From: an uncultured Coleofasciculus sp. | GTDB lineage: Bacteria > Cyanobacteriota > Cyanobacteriia > Cyanobacteriales > Coleofasciculaceae | Direction: 5' to 3' | Length of the DNA: 5,198 nucleotides | Assembly (NCBI GenBank): GCA_902805485.1 | Contig: CADCTM010000055.1 | Location: forward strand, 1-5,198 | In this document: positions 1 to 5,198 of the stretch, one piece after another | How positions within the stretch are numbered: the stretch's first letter is position 1 | How the letters are laid out: each line of letters begins with the position of its first letter | Notes under the pieces: model-generated | Told to the model about the DNA's origin: nothing | Database searches by the model: none | The model's input: the letters and a program-made list of their open reading frames with translations, nothing else | Program-made: the position numbers and the translations under genes

Positions 1-5
1 TATTG

Positions 6-35
6 AAAAAGCTGAGGGCGTCCCCTTAGGTTTTT
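6..35. terminator. Intrinsic terminator, possibly bidirectional
   Basis: Bases 12-18 (CTGAGGG) pair with 23-29 (CCCTTAG), giving a 7-bp stem with one G-T pair and a 4-base loop (CGTC). After one G, five T follow at 31-35, the standard rho-independent layout for a plus-strand transcript arriving from the left. Five A at 6-10 provide a T-tract on the other strand, so the hairpin could also stop minus-strand transcription. It probably ends a gene lying to the left of the window and isolates the ferredoxin gene from it. The pairing is seen directly; function is inferred. Confidence 0.7.
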
Positions 36-83
36 CCTGTCTTACTTAATTTAAGAGTTTATTGTGTTTAGACAAGAAACTCC

Positions 84-95
84 AGATTTAAATCT
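84..95. promoter_or_regulatory. Perfect 12-bp palindrome upstream of the ferredoxin gene
   Basis: AGATTTAAATCT is an uninterrupted dyad 24 bases before the ATG at 120. Because it has no loop, it would act as a DNA site (for example for a dimeric repressor or activator) rather than as an RNA hairpin. It is flanked by CTCC (80-83) and GGAG (103-106), which are complementary to each other. I do not recognise it as a named regulator's box. A 12-bp palindrome is expected about once by chance in a window this long, so only its position upstream of a gene makes it suggestive. Confidence 0.3.
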
Positions 96-102
96 TCTTT
101 GT

Positions 103-111
103 GGAGCTAGG
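103..111 (+). promoter_or_regulatory. Probable ribosome binding site of the ferredoxin gene
   Basis: GGAG at 103-106 lies 13 bases, and AGG at 109-111 lies 8 bases, upstream of the ATG at 120. The AGG has the better spacing. An in-frame TAG at 108-110 rules out any start further upstream, so the ATG at 120 is fixed. GGAG is complementary to CTCC at 80-83 and could be partly masked in the RNA. Confidence 0.4.
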
Positions 112-119
112 TCTCAGTT

Positions 120-416
120 ATGGTTGACCCTCCAGAATCTTCGAGACAAGTATTAATATGTCAGAGCCGTAGCTGCTGTAAGCAAGGAGCTGCTGCTGTC
201 TTGGCAGCTTTTCAAACTTTATCAGTGACCGAAGTCACTGTCATCCCTAGTGGTTGTTTGGGACAATGCGGTAACGGACCTATGGTACTGGTGACGCCTG
301 AAGAAATTTGGTACTACGGCGTTCAGGCTGGCGAAGTGCCTGCAGTAGTCGAACGACATCTACAAGGCGGGCGTCCAGTGCAGTCTATGCTCTACCCTAA
401 GTATCATCAATCATGA
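120..416 (+). CDS. (2Fe-2S) ferredoxin domain-containing protein, thioredoxin-like fold
   Basis: This is a 98-residue soluble protein of the thioredoxin-like [2Fe-2S] ferredoxin family (related in fold to the NuoE/HoxE subunit and to the ferredoxin of clostridial type found in Aquifex). It probably carries electrons through one cluster in the cytoplasm; the partner is unknown. Seen directly: an N-terminal strand VLICQSRSC with C14 and C19, and a second pair in SGCLGQCGNGP (C46 and C50, the CxxxC typical of the family). A tail with PEEIWYYGV, VVERHL and MLYPKY closely resembles the short cyanobacterial members I know. C14, C19, C46 and C50 are the likely cluster ligands; an extra C20 beside C19 is unusual. 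No signal peptide or membrane segment is present. The start is forced by an in-frame stop at 108. The stop overlaps the ATG of the next small frame as ATGA, suggesting translational coupling. Length is normal for a complete cyanobacterial member. Family assignment is firm; the exact electron-transfer partner cannot be named. Confidence 0.9.
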   Translation: MVDPPESSRQVLICQSRSCCKQGAAAVLAAFQTLSVTEVTVIPSGCLGQCGNGPMVLVTPEEIWYYGVQAGEVPAVVERHLQGGRPVQSMLYPKYHQS

Positions 417-508
417 GCGATAATCCTAAGCGTGCTGACCGAAAATTATTGCTTCGGAGGCAACTTTACAGGGTGCAAGGTAAAACTAGTGAACATCTCC
501 TTGGGTAA
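413..508 (+). CDS. Possible small basic protein (31 aa), coupled to the ferredoxin gene, or gene remnant
   Basis: An ATG at 413 overlaps the ferredoxin stop in an ATGA arrangement and opens 31 codons ending in TAA at 506-508. The peptide begins MSDNPKRADRKLLLRR and is strongly basic (eight K/R against three D/E), with a run that could form an amphipathic helix. I recognise no family. In favour of it being real: the coupled start, ordinary-looking codons and a coherent composition. Against: it is very short. The same frame continues after the TAA with eleven more sensible codons (AQLHRDEFYWA) to a second TAA at 542, so it may instead be the decayed start of a longer gene. It is in the same frame as the downstream kinase but separated from it by stops at 506, 542 and 551. 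A competing frame from GTG 432 to 623 overlaps it and looks less protein-like. Confidence 0.35.
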   Translation: MSDNPKRADRKLLLRRQLYRVQGKTSEHLLG

Positions 509-540
509 GCCCAGTTGCACCGTGATGAGTTTTACTGGGC
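472..540 (+). other. Set of overlapping, mutually exclusive hairpins ahead of the kinase gene
   Basis: Three stems compete for the same bases. GGTGCAA (472-478) can pair with TTGCACC (515-521). TGGG (502-505) can pair with CCCA (510-513) around a 4-base loop. GCCCAGT (509-515) can pair with ACTGGGC (534-540) around an 18-base loop. None is followed by a T-run, so none is a standard terminator. Such alternatives are typical of switching leaders but also arise by chance; I do not recognise a known riboswitch. Confidence 0.25.
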
Positions 541-562
541 ATAAATCAGGTGACTTTCTTCA

Positions 563-568
563 TATAAC
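563..568 (+). promoter_or_regulatory. Weak candidate -10 box for the kinase gene
   Basis: TATAAC matches the TATAAT consensus at five of six bases and lies 21 bases before the ATG at 590. No acceptable -35 box is found at 16-18 bases upstream, so use of this site would need an activator, or the kinase is read from the ferredoxin promoter. If it is used, the transcript would begin near 575, leaving a very short leader and making the ATG at 590 a likelier start than the TTG at 578. Confidence 0.2.
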
Positions 569-589
569 TGCCCATCATTGTTACGCTCT

Positions 590-3500
590 ATGCAATACCT
601 GGACAAGAGTGACACTCGCCTGAAATTAGCGCTGCAAAGCACCAATAGCGGGATGTGGGAGTGGAATATCCGCACAGGGCAAATAACTTGGTCTGAAAAT
701 TTTGAACCACTCCTGGGGGTTACCTCAGGTACATTAAAAGAAACGTATCGAAGTTTGCTTAAAGCGATTGTGCAAGCCGATCGCAAAGCCGTGCTTCAAG
801 CGTTCAACCTTGCAATTAAACAACAAACTCCCTACATCGTTAAATTTCGGATCTGCTATCCTGACGGCACTGTTCACCATTTAGCTTGTGAAGGAGAAGT
901 GTATTCCGATGAAAATCACTCGCTTATTTTAGCTGGACTGTGCCAAGACATTACGGGAAAGTTACAGGCAGAAACTGGAAAGCGCAAGGAAGAAGCGTAT
1001 CACCTCGCTTTGAGCAACTTGACTCCGGATGCGAGCTTTCGCTTGAGTCAAGAGGGCATCTTTTTAGATTTCCGTTCGGGCAAAGATGTAGAAATGCTGA
1101 TGCCATCGGTGGAATTTATTGGTAAATCTCTATCTGCTGTGATGCCGCCAGAAATTGCGCGTCCGTTCCAGCATTATCTGCAACAAGCTCTGAGGGCGAA
1201 CCAAACCCAAATCTTTGAATATTCCTTACGATTATCCGACAAACTCCAGCATTTTGAGGCGCGTTTGGTAAGGAGTGACAGTAATGAAGTTGTCGTAATT
1301 GTCCGCAATATTACAGAACGAAAGAAAGCAGAAGCGGCACTGATTTGTAGCGAACAACGACTCAATAGTATTCTCAATTCCTTAGAAGATGCAGTTTGGT
1401 CAGTTTCCATGGAAACCTTTAAGCTGCTTTACCTCAACCCCGCTGCCGAGGCTATATATGGGCGTCCTAGTAGTGAATTTTTAGAAGACCAAAACCTTTG
1501 GTTAGAAATCATTCACCCAGAAGACCGGGATCTGCGCTGGCCTACGGCTCACTTCGCTAACGCAGCAGCACTTCGTCGCGTTTGGACTTCTTCCCAAGAA
1601 TTATTTGAAACCGGAAGTTATGAAGTACAATACCGGATCATCCGTCCAAACGGGGAAATTCGCTGGTTACGCGATCGCACTCGCTTAATTCTCGATCCCC
1701 AAGGCAACCCCAGCCGCATCGATGGCATTACCAACGATATTACCGCAACGCTTGCACTTGTTGCTGCCTTAGAACAGGCAAACGAAGAACTAGAAGTGCG
1801 CGTCCAAGAACGAACCCGCGCCCTTGAACAAGTTGTCGAACAATTAAGGTCAGAAATTGCTGAACGCGAACAGGCACAAGCCTTTGCGGCACGACTTACC
1901 GCCATTTTAGAGGCAACGCCGGACGCTGTGGGGATTACCGATGCTGCCGGAAAACCACTTTACCTAAACCGTACCGCCCGAACTATGTTTGGTGTCGGCG
2001 AGGCAGAAGACTTGTCTAATAGCCAAAACTGGGCGGGTTCGATGCTGTTGATGGGAGAACAAATTACGAAAGAAGGCGTACCAGCAGCAATAGTTGCCCA
2101 GACATCAACCGAAGGCATCGATTCAGGCGTATGGAGTGGCGAAACAACCTGGCAGCACCATGAAGGCAAAGAAATTCCGGTATCTCAGGTAATTATGTCT
2201 CACAAATCCGCAAGCGGCGAAGTTGAATTTATTTCGACCATTGCCCGTGACATCACCTCAGCAAAGCAGGCAGAGGAAGCCTTGGCGCGGAGTGAAGCCA
2301 AATGGCGATCGCTGATTCAAAACTCAAGCGACCTGATTACGATTTTGTCATCTAACGGCACAATCCTCTATACCAGTCCTTCGATTGAACGCATCCTTGG
2401 TTACTCACCCGAAGAATTAATTGGGTCAGAAATTGTACAATACATTGCCCCGGAAAACTCAGAAGAAATTGCTTCTGCCTGGGAAGATTTTTTGGCAGCC
2501 GGTCATGGCATCACCTTACCTCCGATTGTCTGCCGTTTTCGCTGCAAAAACCAGTCTTGGTGCTTGTTAGAATCCTCTGGCACCAACCTCCTAGCGGATG
2601 AAGCCGTCGGTGGTATTGTGATCAACTCTCGCGATCTCACAGATCGCTTTAAGGTTCAAGAAGCACTACGGCAAAGCGAAGTCCGTTTCCGAGCAATTTT
2701 TGAAAACGCCGCATTAGGTATTGCCCTGAGCGATCCCTCGGGAATTCTCCTCGCCAGTAACCCAGCAATGCAGCAACTCCTGGGCTATAACGAACCGGAA
2801 TTACGACAAGTTAAGTTTACTACCATTACTCATCCTGACGATGTGGGGGCGGGCGCGAACCTCTATCAGCAGCTTATTTCCGGCTTAATTTCCTCGTACC
2901 AACTAGAAAAGCGCTACTTCCACAAAAACGGTAACGTGGTTTGGGGACGCCTGACGGTTTCCCTCGTCCGCGATAAGGCAGGAAGTCCGCTGTTTTCTGT
3001 CGCGATGGTGGAAGACATTACAGCAGCGAAACAAACCGAGTCCACCCTATTACGCATTAGCAAAGCGGTTGAAAATGCCAGTGATGCCATCAGCATTGCC
3101 GAGAGTTTGGTGTCAAGCCTAACTTACCTGAATCCGGCATTTTGTCAAATGTTTGGCTATACCCTAGAGCAGCTAAACGCGGTTGGGGGTGCGGCAATTT
3201 TGTTTTGTAACCCGACGCTTGTCAATGAAGTATATGCGATCGCGGCGCGTGGTGATTCTTGGCAAGGGGAAATTGAGATGCTTTCCCGTCGGGGTGTGAT
3301 GAAGCAAATCGCGCTGCGGGCGGATGCGATTAAAGATGCTACGGGTGAAGTAGTGGGGGTAATTGCCATCCACACGGATATTACAGAGCATAAGCAGGCA
3401 GAAGCCGCACTCAGGCGTTCTTATCACCGCGCTGAGTTGCTCAAGCAAATTACGACGGAGATTCGCTCTTCCCTGGATTTGCCGCATATTTTTCAAACCA

Positions 3501-4996
3501 CCGTAACGCAGCTAGGACAAGCGCTAAAAGTGAATCGTTGCGTGGTTTACCTGTATCAAGCGGCAGATGATAGCGAAGCGAGTGCATTGTGTTTGCCCTA
3601 CAGCCCTTCGGGCATCGTACAGCAGGCGTTGCCGAAGGCTAGCGCAGATCGAGTACTCGCACTCGGTGAGCGCTCAATACGGAATCTCCCGTTGGTGGCA
3701 GAGTATTTGGAACCGGGATACTCGTCTCTTGAGGATTGTGAGGTGTTTGTAACGGGACATCCTTGCCTTGAGCAGGTACTCGCTAGCGATCAAGCGCTCG
3801 CTTCAACGGATGTCTACGCGGAATCATTGTTAGCATCGACGGCACAGCTATACCGGGCGATGAATTTAAAATCAATGTTGATCGTTCGTACCTCCTATCA
3901 AGGCGAACCTAATGGGCTGATTGGGTTACAGCAGTGTGATGTCTACCGCGATTGGGATAGTAATGAAATTGAGTTACTGGAAGCGGTTGCCGCTCAAGTT
4001 GGCATTGCTTTGGCTCAAGCGCGTCTTTTAGAAAAAGAAACTAAGACTGCGGCGCAACTGGTTCAACAAAACTTAGCCCTTCAGTTATCGGAAGCACGCG
4101 CCAATACTAAGGCAACTGAGTTAGAGCAAGCTTTACGAGAATTGCAACGTACTCAAGCGCAACTGGTACAAACTGAAAAAATGTCGAGTTTAGGTCAGTT
4201 GGTTGCTGGTGTAGCTCATGAAATTAATAATCCTGTGAGTTTTATTACTGGCAATATTAGCTACGCCTGTGACTATATTCAGGATTTGCTGGGTATTGTT
4301 AATCTGTATCGACAACACTATCCTCAGCCAGTTCAACCCATTCAAGATGAATTAGAAGCGATCGATCTGGATTTTTTGATTAAAGATTTTCCGAAACTGC
4401 TAAAGTCAATGAAAGTGGGTGCAGATCGTATTAATCAAATTGTCCTGTCGTTACGAAATTTCTCCAGGCATGATGAAGCGGAGATGGCGGCGGTAGATAT
4501 TCACGAAGGAATTGATAATACTTTAATGATTTTGCAGAGTCGATTCAAAGCTAAGGGCAAAAATCCGGAAATTAAACTTATTAAAGAGTATTCAGCTTTA
4601 CCGCTAGTCGAGTGTTATGCAGGGCAGCTTAATCAAGTGTTTATGAATTTGATTAGTAATGCCATTGACGCCCTAGAGTCCGATGGAGTCGGTAACTTTG
4701 GAGACACTCAAACTCCGATCATCACAATTTGTACTGAAGCAAAAGACAACAACAATGTAGTCATTCGCATTATCGATAATGGTGTGGGAATGACTGAGGA
4801 GGTGCAGCAAAAACTGTTTAATCCCTTTTTTACAACAAAACCAATCGGCAAAGGTACGGGTTTAGGGTTGTCGATTAGTTACCAAATTGTTGTTGAAAAA
4901 CATGGCGGTGAATTACAGTGTTTTTCTACACCTGGGTATGGTACTCAGTTCATCATTGATATTCCTATACGTCATACTCAGGAGAAAACGGCTTAG
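590..4996 (+). CDS. Multi-PAS and GAF domain sensor histidine kinase, cytoplasmic, orphan
   Basis: A two-component sensor kinase of 1468 residues that should autophosphorylate on His and pass the phosphate to a response regulator not encoded here. Numbering from ATG 590, domains in order are: PAS 10-122 (GMWEWN), PAS 137-243 (DASFRLSQEG), PAS 256-385, coiled coil 390-432, PAS 433-556, PAS 567-684, PAS 695-811, PAS 821-932, GAF about 947-1146, coiled coil 1147-1195, HisKA from 1190, HATPase_c to the end. Most PAS units end in a DIT-type motif followed by a KQAExAL-like helix. The H-box is GVAHEINNP with H1210 (codon 4217-4219). The N-box is NLISNAIDA (N1357), G1 is DNGVGM (1396-1401), the F-box is NPFF, G2 is GKGTGLGL (1420-1427), and G3 is GYGT (1449-1452), so the catalytic core looks intact. 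A long helix-rich insert between H-box and N-box, with KLLKSMKVGADRI and SLRNFSR, marks a class common in cyanobacteria. No membrane segment, signal peptide or receiver domain is present. The frame opens after TGA 551; TTG 578 is an alternative start adding four residues, and neither has a good Shine-Dalgarno. The ligand or signal is unknown. Confidence 0.95.
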   Translation: MQYLDKSDTRLKLALQSTNSGMWEWNIRTGQITWSENFEPLLGVTSGTLKETYRSLLKAIVQADRKAVLQAFNLAIKQQTPYIVKFRICYPDGTVHHLACEGEVYSDENHSLILAGLCQDITGKLQAETGKRKEEAYHLALSNLTPDASFRLSQEGIFLDFRSGKDVEMLMPSVEFIGKSLSAVMPPEIARPFQHYLQQALRANQTQIFEYSLRLSDKLQHFEARLVRSDSNEVVVIVRNITERKKAEAALICSEQRLNSILNSLEDAVWSVSMETFKLLYLNPAAEAIYGRPSSEFLEDQNLWLEIIHPEDRDLRWPTAHFANAAALRRVWTSSQELFETGSYEVQYRIIRPNGEIRWLRDRTRLILDPQGNPSRIDGITNDITATLALVAALEQANEELEVRVQERTRALEQVVEQLRSEIAEREQAQAFAARLTAILEATPDAVGITDAAGKPLYLNRTARTMFGVGEAEDLSNSQNWAGSMLLMGEQITKEGVPAAIVAQTSTEGIDSGVWSGETTWQHHEGKEIPVSQVIMSHKSASGEVEFISTIARDITSAKQAEEALARSEAKWRSLIQNSSDLITILSSNGTILYTSPSIERILGYSPEELIGSEIVQYIAPENSEEIASAWEDFLAAGHGITLPPIVCRFRCKNQSWCLLESSGTNLLADEAVGGIVINSRDLTDRFKVQEALRQSEVRFRAIFENAALGIALSDPSGILLASNPAMQQLLGYNEPELRQVKFTTITHPDDVGAGANLYQQLISGLISSYQLEKRYFHKNGNVVWGRLTVSLVRDKAGSPLFSVAMVEDITAAKQTESTLLRISKAVENASDAISIAESLVSSLTYLNPAFCQMFGYTLEQLNAVGGAAILFCNPTLVNEVYAIAARGDSWQGEIEMLSRRGVMKQIALRADAIKDATGEVVGVIAIHTDITEHKQAEAALRRSYHRAELLKQITTEIRSSLDLPHIFQTTVTQLGQALKVNRCVVYLYQAADDSEASALCLPYSPSGIVQQALPKASADRVLALGERSIRNLPLVAEYLEPGYSSLEDCEVFVTGHPCLEQVLASDQALASTDVYAESLLASTAQLYRAMNLKSMLIVRTSYQGEPNGLIGLQQCDVYRDWDSNEIELLEAVAAQVGIALAQARLLEKETKTAAQLVQQNLALQLSEARANTKATELEQALRELQRTQAQLVQTEKMSSLGQLVAGVAHEINNPVSFITGNISYACDYIQDLLGIVNLYRQHYPQPVQPIQDELEAIDLDFLIKDFPKLLKSMKVGADRINQIVLSLRNFSRHDEAEMAAVDIHEGIDNTLMILQSRFKAKGKNPEIKLIKEYSALPLVECYAGQLNQVFMNLISNAIDALESDGVGNFGDTQTPIITICTEAKDNNNVVIRIIDNGVGMTEEVQQKLFNPFFTTKPIGKGTGLGLSISYQIVVEKHGGELQCFSTPGYGTQFIIDIPIRHTQEKTA
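1671..1678. repeat. HIP1 octamer (GCGATCGC)
   Basis: A perfect copy of the highly iterated palindrome of cyanobacterial genomes, inside the third PAS domain of the kinase gene. It is a lineage marker rather than a gene-specific signal. Confidence 0.85.
2305..2312. repeat. HIP1 octamer (GCGATCGC)
   Basis: Second perfect copy, at the start of the fifth PAS domain, where it encodes part of KWRSLI, a common place for this octamer in cyanobacterial PAS kinases. Confidence 0.85.
3236..3243. repeat. HIP1 octamer (GCGATCGC)
   Basis: Third perfect copy, within the seventh PAS domain (codons for AIAA). Partial versions (for example CGATCGC near 779 and GCGATCGA near 4358) also occur. Confidence 0.85.
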
Positions 4997-5004
4997 AAAT
5001 TGAG

Positions 5005-5032
5005 AACTTAGGGAAATTAAGGCCCCTGAGTT
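5005..5032 (+). terminator. Hairpin just behind the kinase stop, possible weak terminator
   Basis: AACTTAGGG (5005-5013) pairs with CCCTGAGTT (5024-5032), a 9-bp stem with one T-G pair and a 10-base loop, starting 9 bases after the TAG at 4994-4996. No T-run follows (GTTCGCTT), so it is not a classical rho-independent terminator. It could protect the 3' end of the kinase message or act with the stronger hairpin near 5100. Confidence 0.4.
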
Positions 5033-5077
5033 GTTCGCTTCGATTCCCGTCTTCGTAGCCTATTTCCTGGAATAATG

Positions 5078-5110
5078 AAAAAAATGCCCTCTTGAGGCAG
5101 TTAAGAGGGC
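5078..5110 (-). terminator. Strong intrinsic terminator for a minus-strand transcript
   Basis: GCCCTCTT (5086-5093) pairs perfectly with AAGAGGGC (5103-5110) around a 9-base loop. On the minus strand the stem is followed by A and then seven T (complement of the A-run 5078-5084), a classic terminator. On the plus strand only GGGTTTCT follows, which is weaker, although it may still help end the kinase message. The direction implies a convergent gene whose body lies to the right of the window. Confidence 0.75.
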
Positions 5111-5167
5111 GGGTTTCTACACTCATATTCATAGCGTAATCAGTAAAAGTGAATAATTTGTGAAGGT

Positions 5168-5189
5168 CATTCTTGATGATCAACTAATG
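5168..5189. repeat. Imperfect palindrome near the right end
   Basis: TTGATGATCAA (5173-5183) is an 11-base dyad around a central G, and flanking CATT (5168-5171) and AATG (5186-5189) extend the symmetry with a one-base offset. It could be an operator or part of a converging gene. No coding frame that I would support covers 5111-5198, and nothing else is seen there. Confidence 0.2.
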
Positions 5190-5198
5190 TTTATATAG

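Noticed and set aside
62..96. Sigma-70-type promoter for the ferredoxin gene (TAGACA at 69-74 as a -35)
   Set aside because: No acceptable -10 box lies 16-18 bases downstream; the TTTAAA in the palindrome is too close. A promoter must exist somewhere, but I cannot place it.
509..540. GCCCAGT/ACTGGGC hairpin as a terminator between the ferredoxin and kinase genes
   Set aside because: The loop is 18 bases long and the stem is followed by ATAAATCAGG, with no T-run, so it lacks the form of an intrinsic terminator.
432..623. Plus-strand open frame of 63 codons from GTG between the two main genes
   Set aside because: It has a GTG start without a ribosome binding site, overlaps the kinase start out of frame, and has a cysteine- and threonine-rich composition typical of a chance frame.
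1618..1905. Minus-strand open frame of 95 codons
   Set aside because: It is low-complexity (rich in Ser, Arg and Ala) and opposite the coiled-coil and PAS coding sequence; a shadow frame.
3173..3496. Minus-strand open frame of 107 codons inside the kinase gene
   Set aside because: It lies wholly opposite the seventh PAS and start of the GAF coding region, which are clearly conserved on the plus strand; it is a shadow frame.
5033..5062. tRNA T-arm-like sequence (GCTTCGATTCCCG)
   Set aside because: The five bases on either side of TTCGATT do not pair, and no acceptor, D or anticodon arm can be built around it.
4965..5183. Minus-strand open frame of 72 codons over the right end
   Set aside because: It runs through the terminator hairpin and T-tract at 5078-5110 and into the 3' end of the kinase gene, and its product resembles no protein I know.

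Overview
The window looks like a chromosomal segment of a cyanobacterium, probably a filamentous one. Three perfect HIP1 octamers (GCGATCGC) lie in about 5.2 kb. The first gene encodes a thioredoxin-like [2Fe-2S] ferredoxin of a type common in cyanobacteria. The large gene has the stacked PAS plus GAF histidine-kinase architecture that these organisms favour. The genus cannot be fixed from the sequence alone.

Layout. Positions 1-60 hold a hairpin with an A-tract before it and a T-tract after it, which reads as an intrinsic terminator for the gene to the left and could work in both directions. A short leader (61-119) with a 12-bp perfect palindrome precedes a 98-residue [2Fe-2S] ferredoxin-domain gene (120-416). 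An ATGA overlap joins its stop to a 31-codon reading frame (413-508) that matches no family I recognise and may be a small protein or a gene remnant. Up to about 589 there are several competing hairpins and a weak -10-like box. The rest is one long gene (590-4996): a soluble sensor histidine kinase of about 1468 residues with seven PAS domains, one GAF domain, two coiled-coil linkers, and a HisKA/HATPase_c core with all catalytic boxes intact. It has no transmembrane segment and no receiver domain. The last 200 bases hold a hairpin close behind the kinase stop and a strong terminator whose T-tract lies on the minus strand, implying a convergent gene to the right of the window.

How the genes may work together: the ferredoxin and kinase genes point the same way and are separated by 173 bases with no convincing terminator between them, so co-transcription is possible. 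A redox protein next to a multi-PAS kinase makes redox sensing a plausible idea, but this is inference from adjacency only. No response regulator is encoded here, so the kinase is an orphan within the window. I see no mobile element, CRISPR array, tRNA or rRNA. Apart from the overlapping small frame and the leader structure, I see no clear new system.
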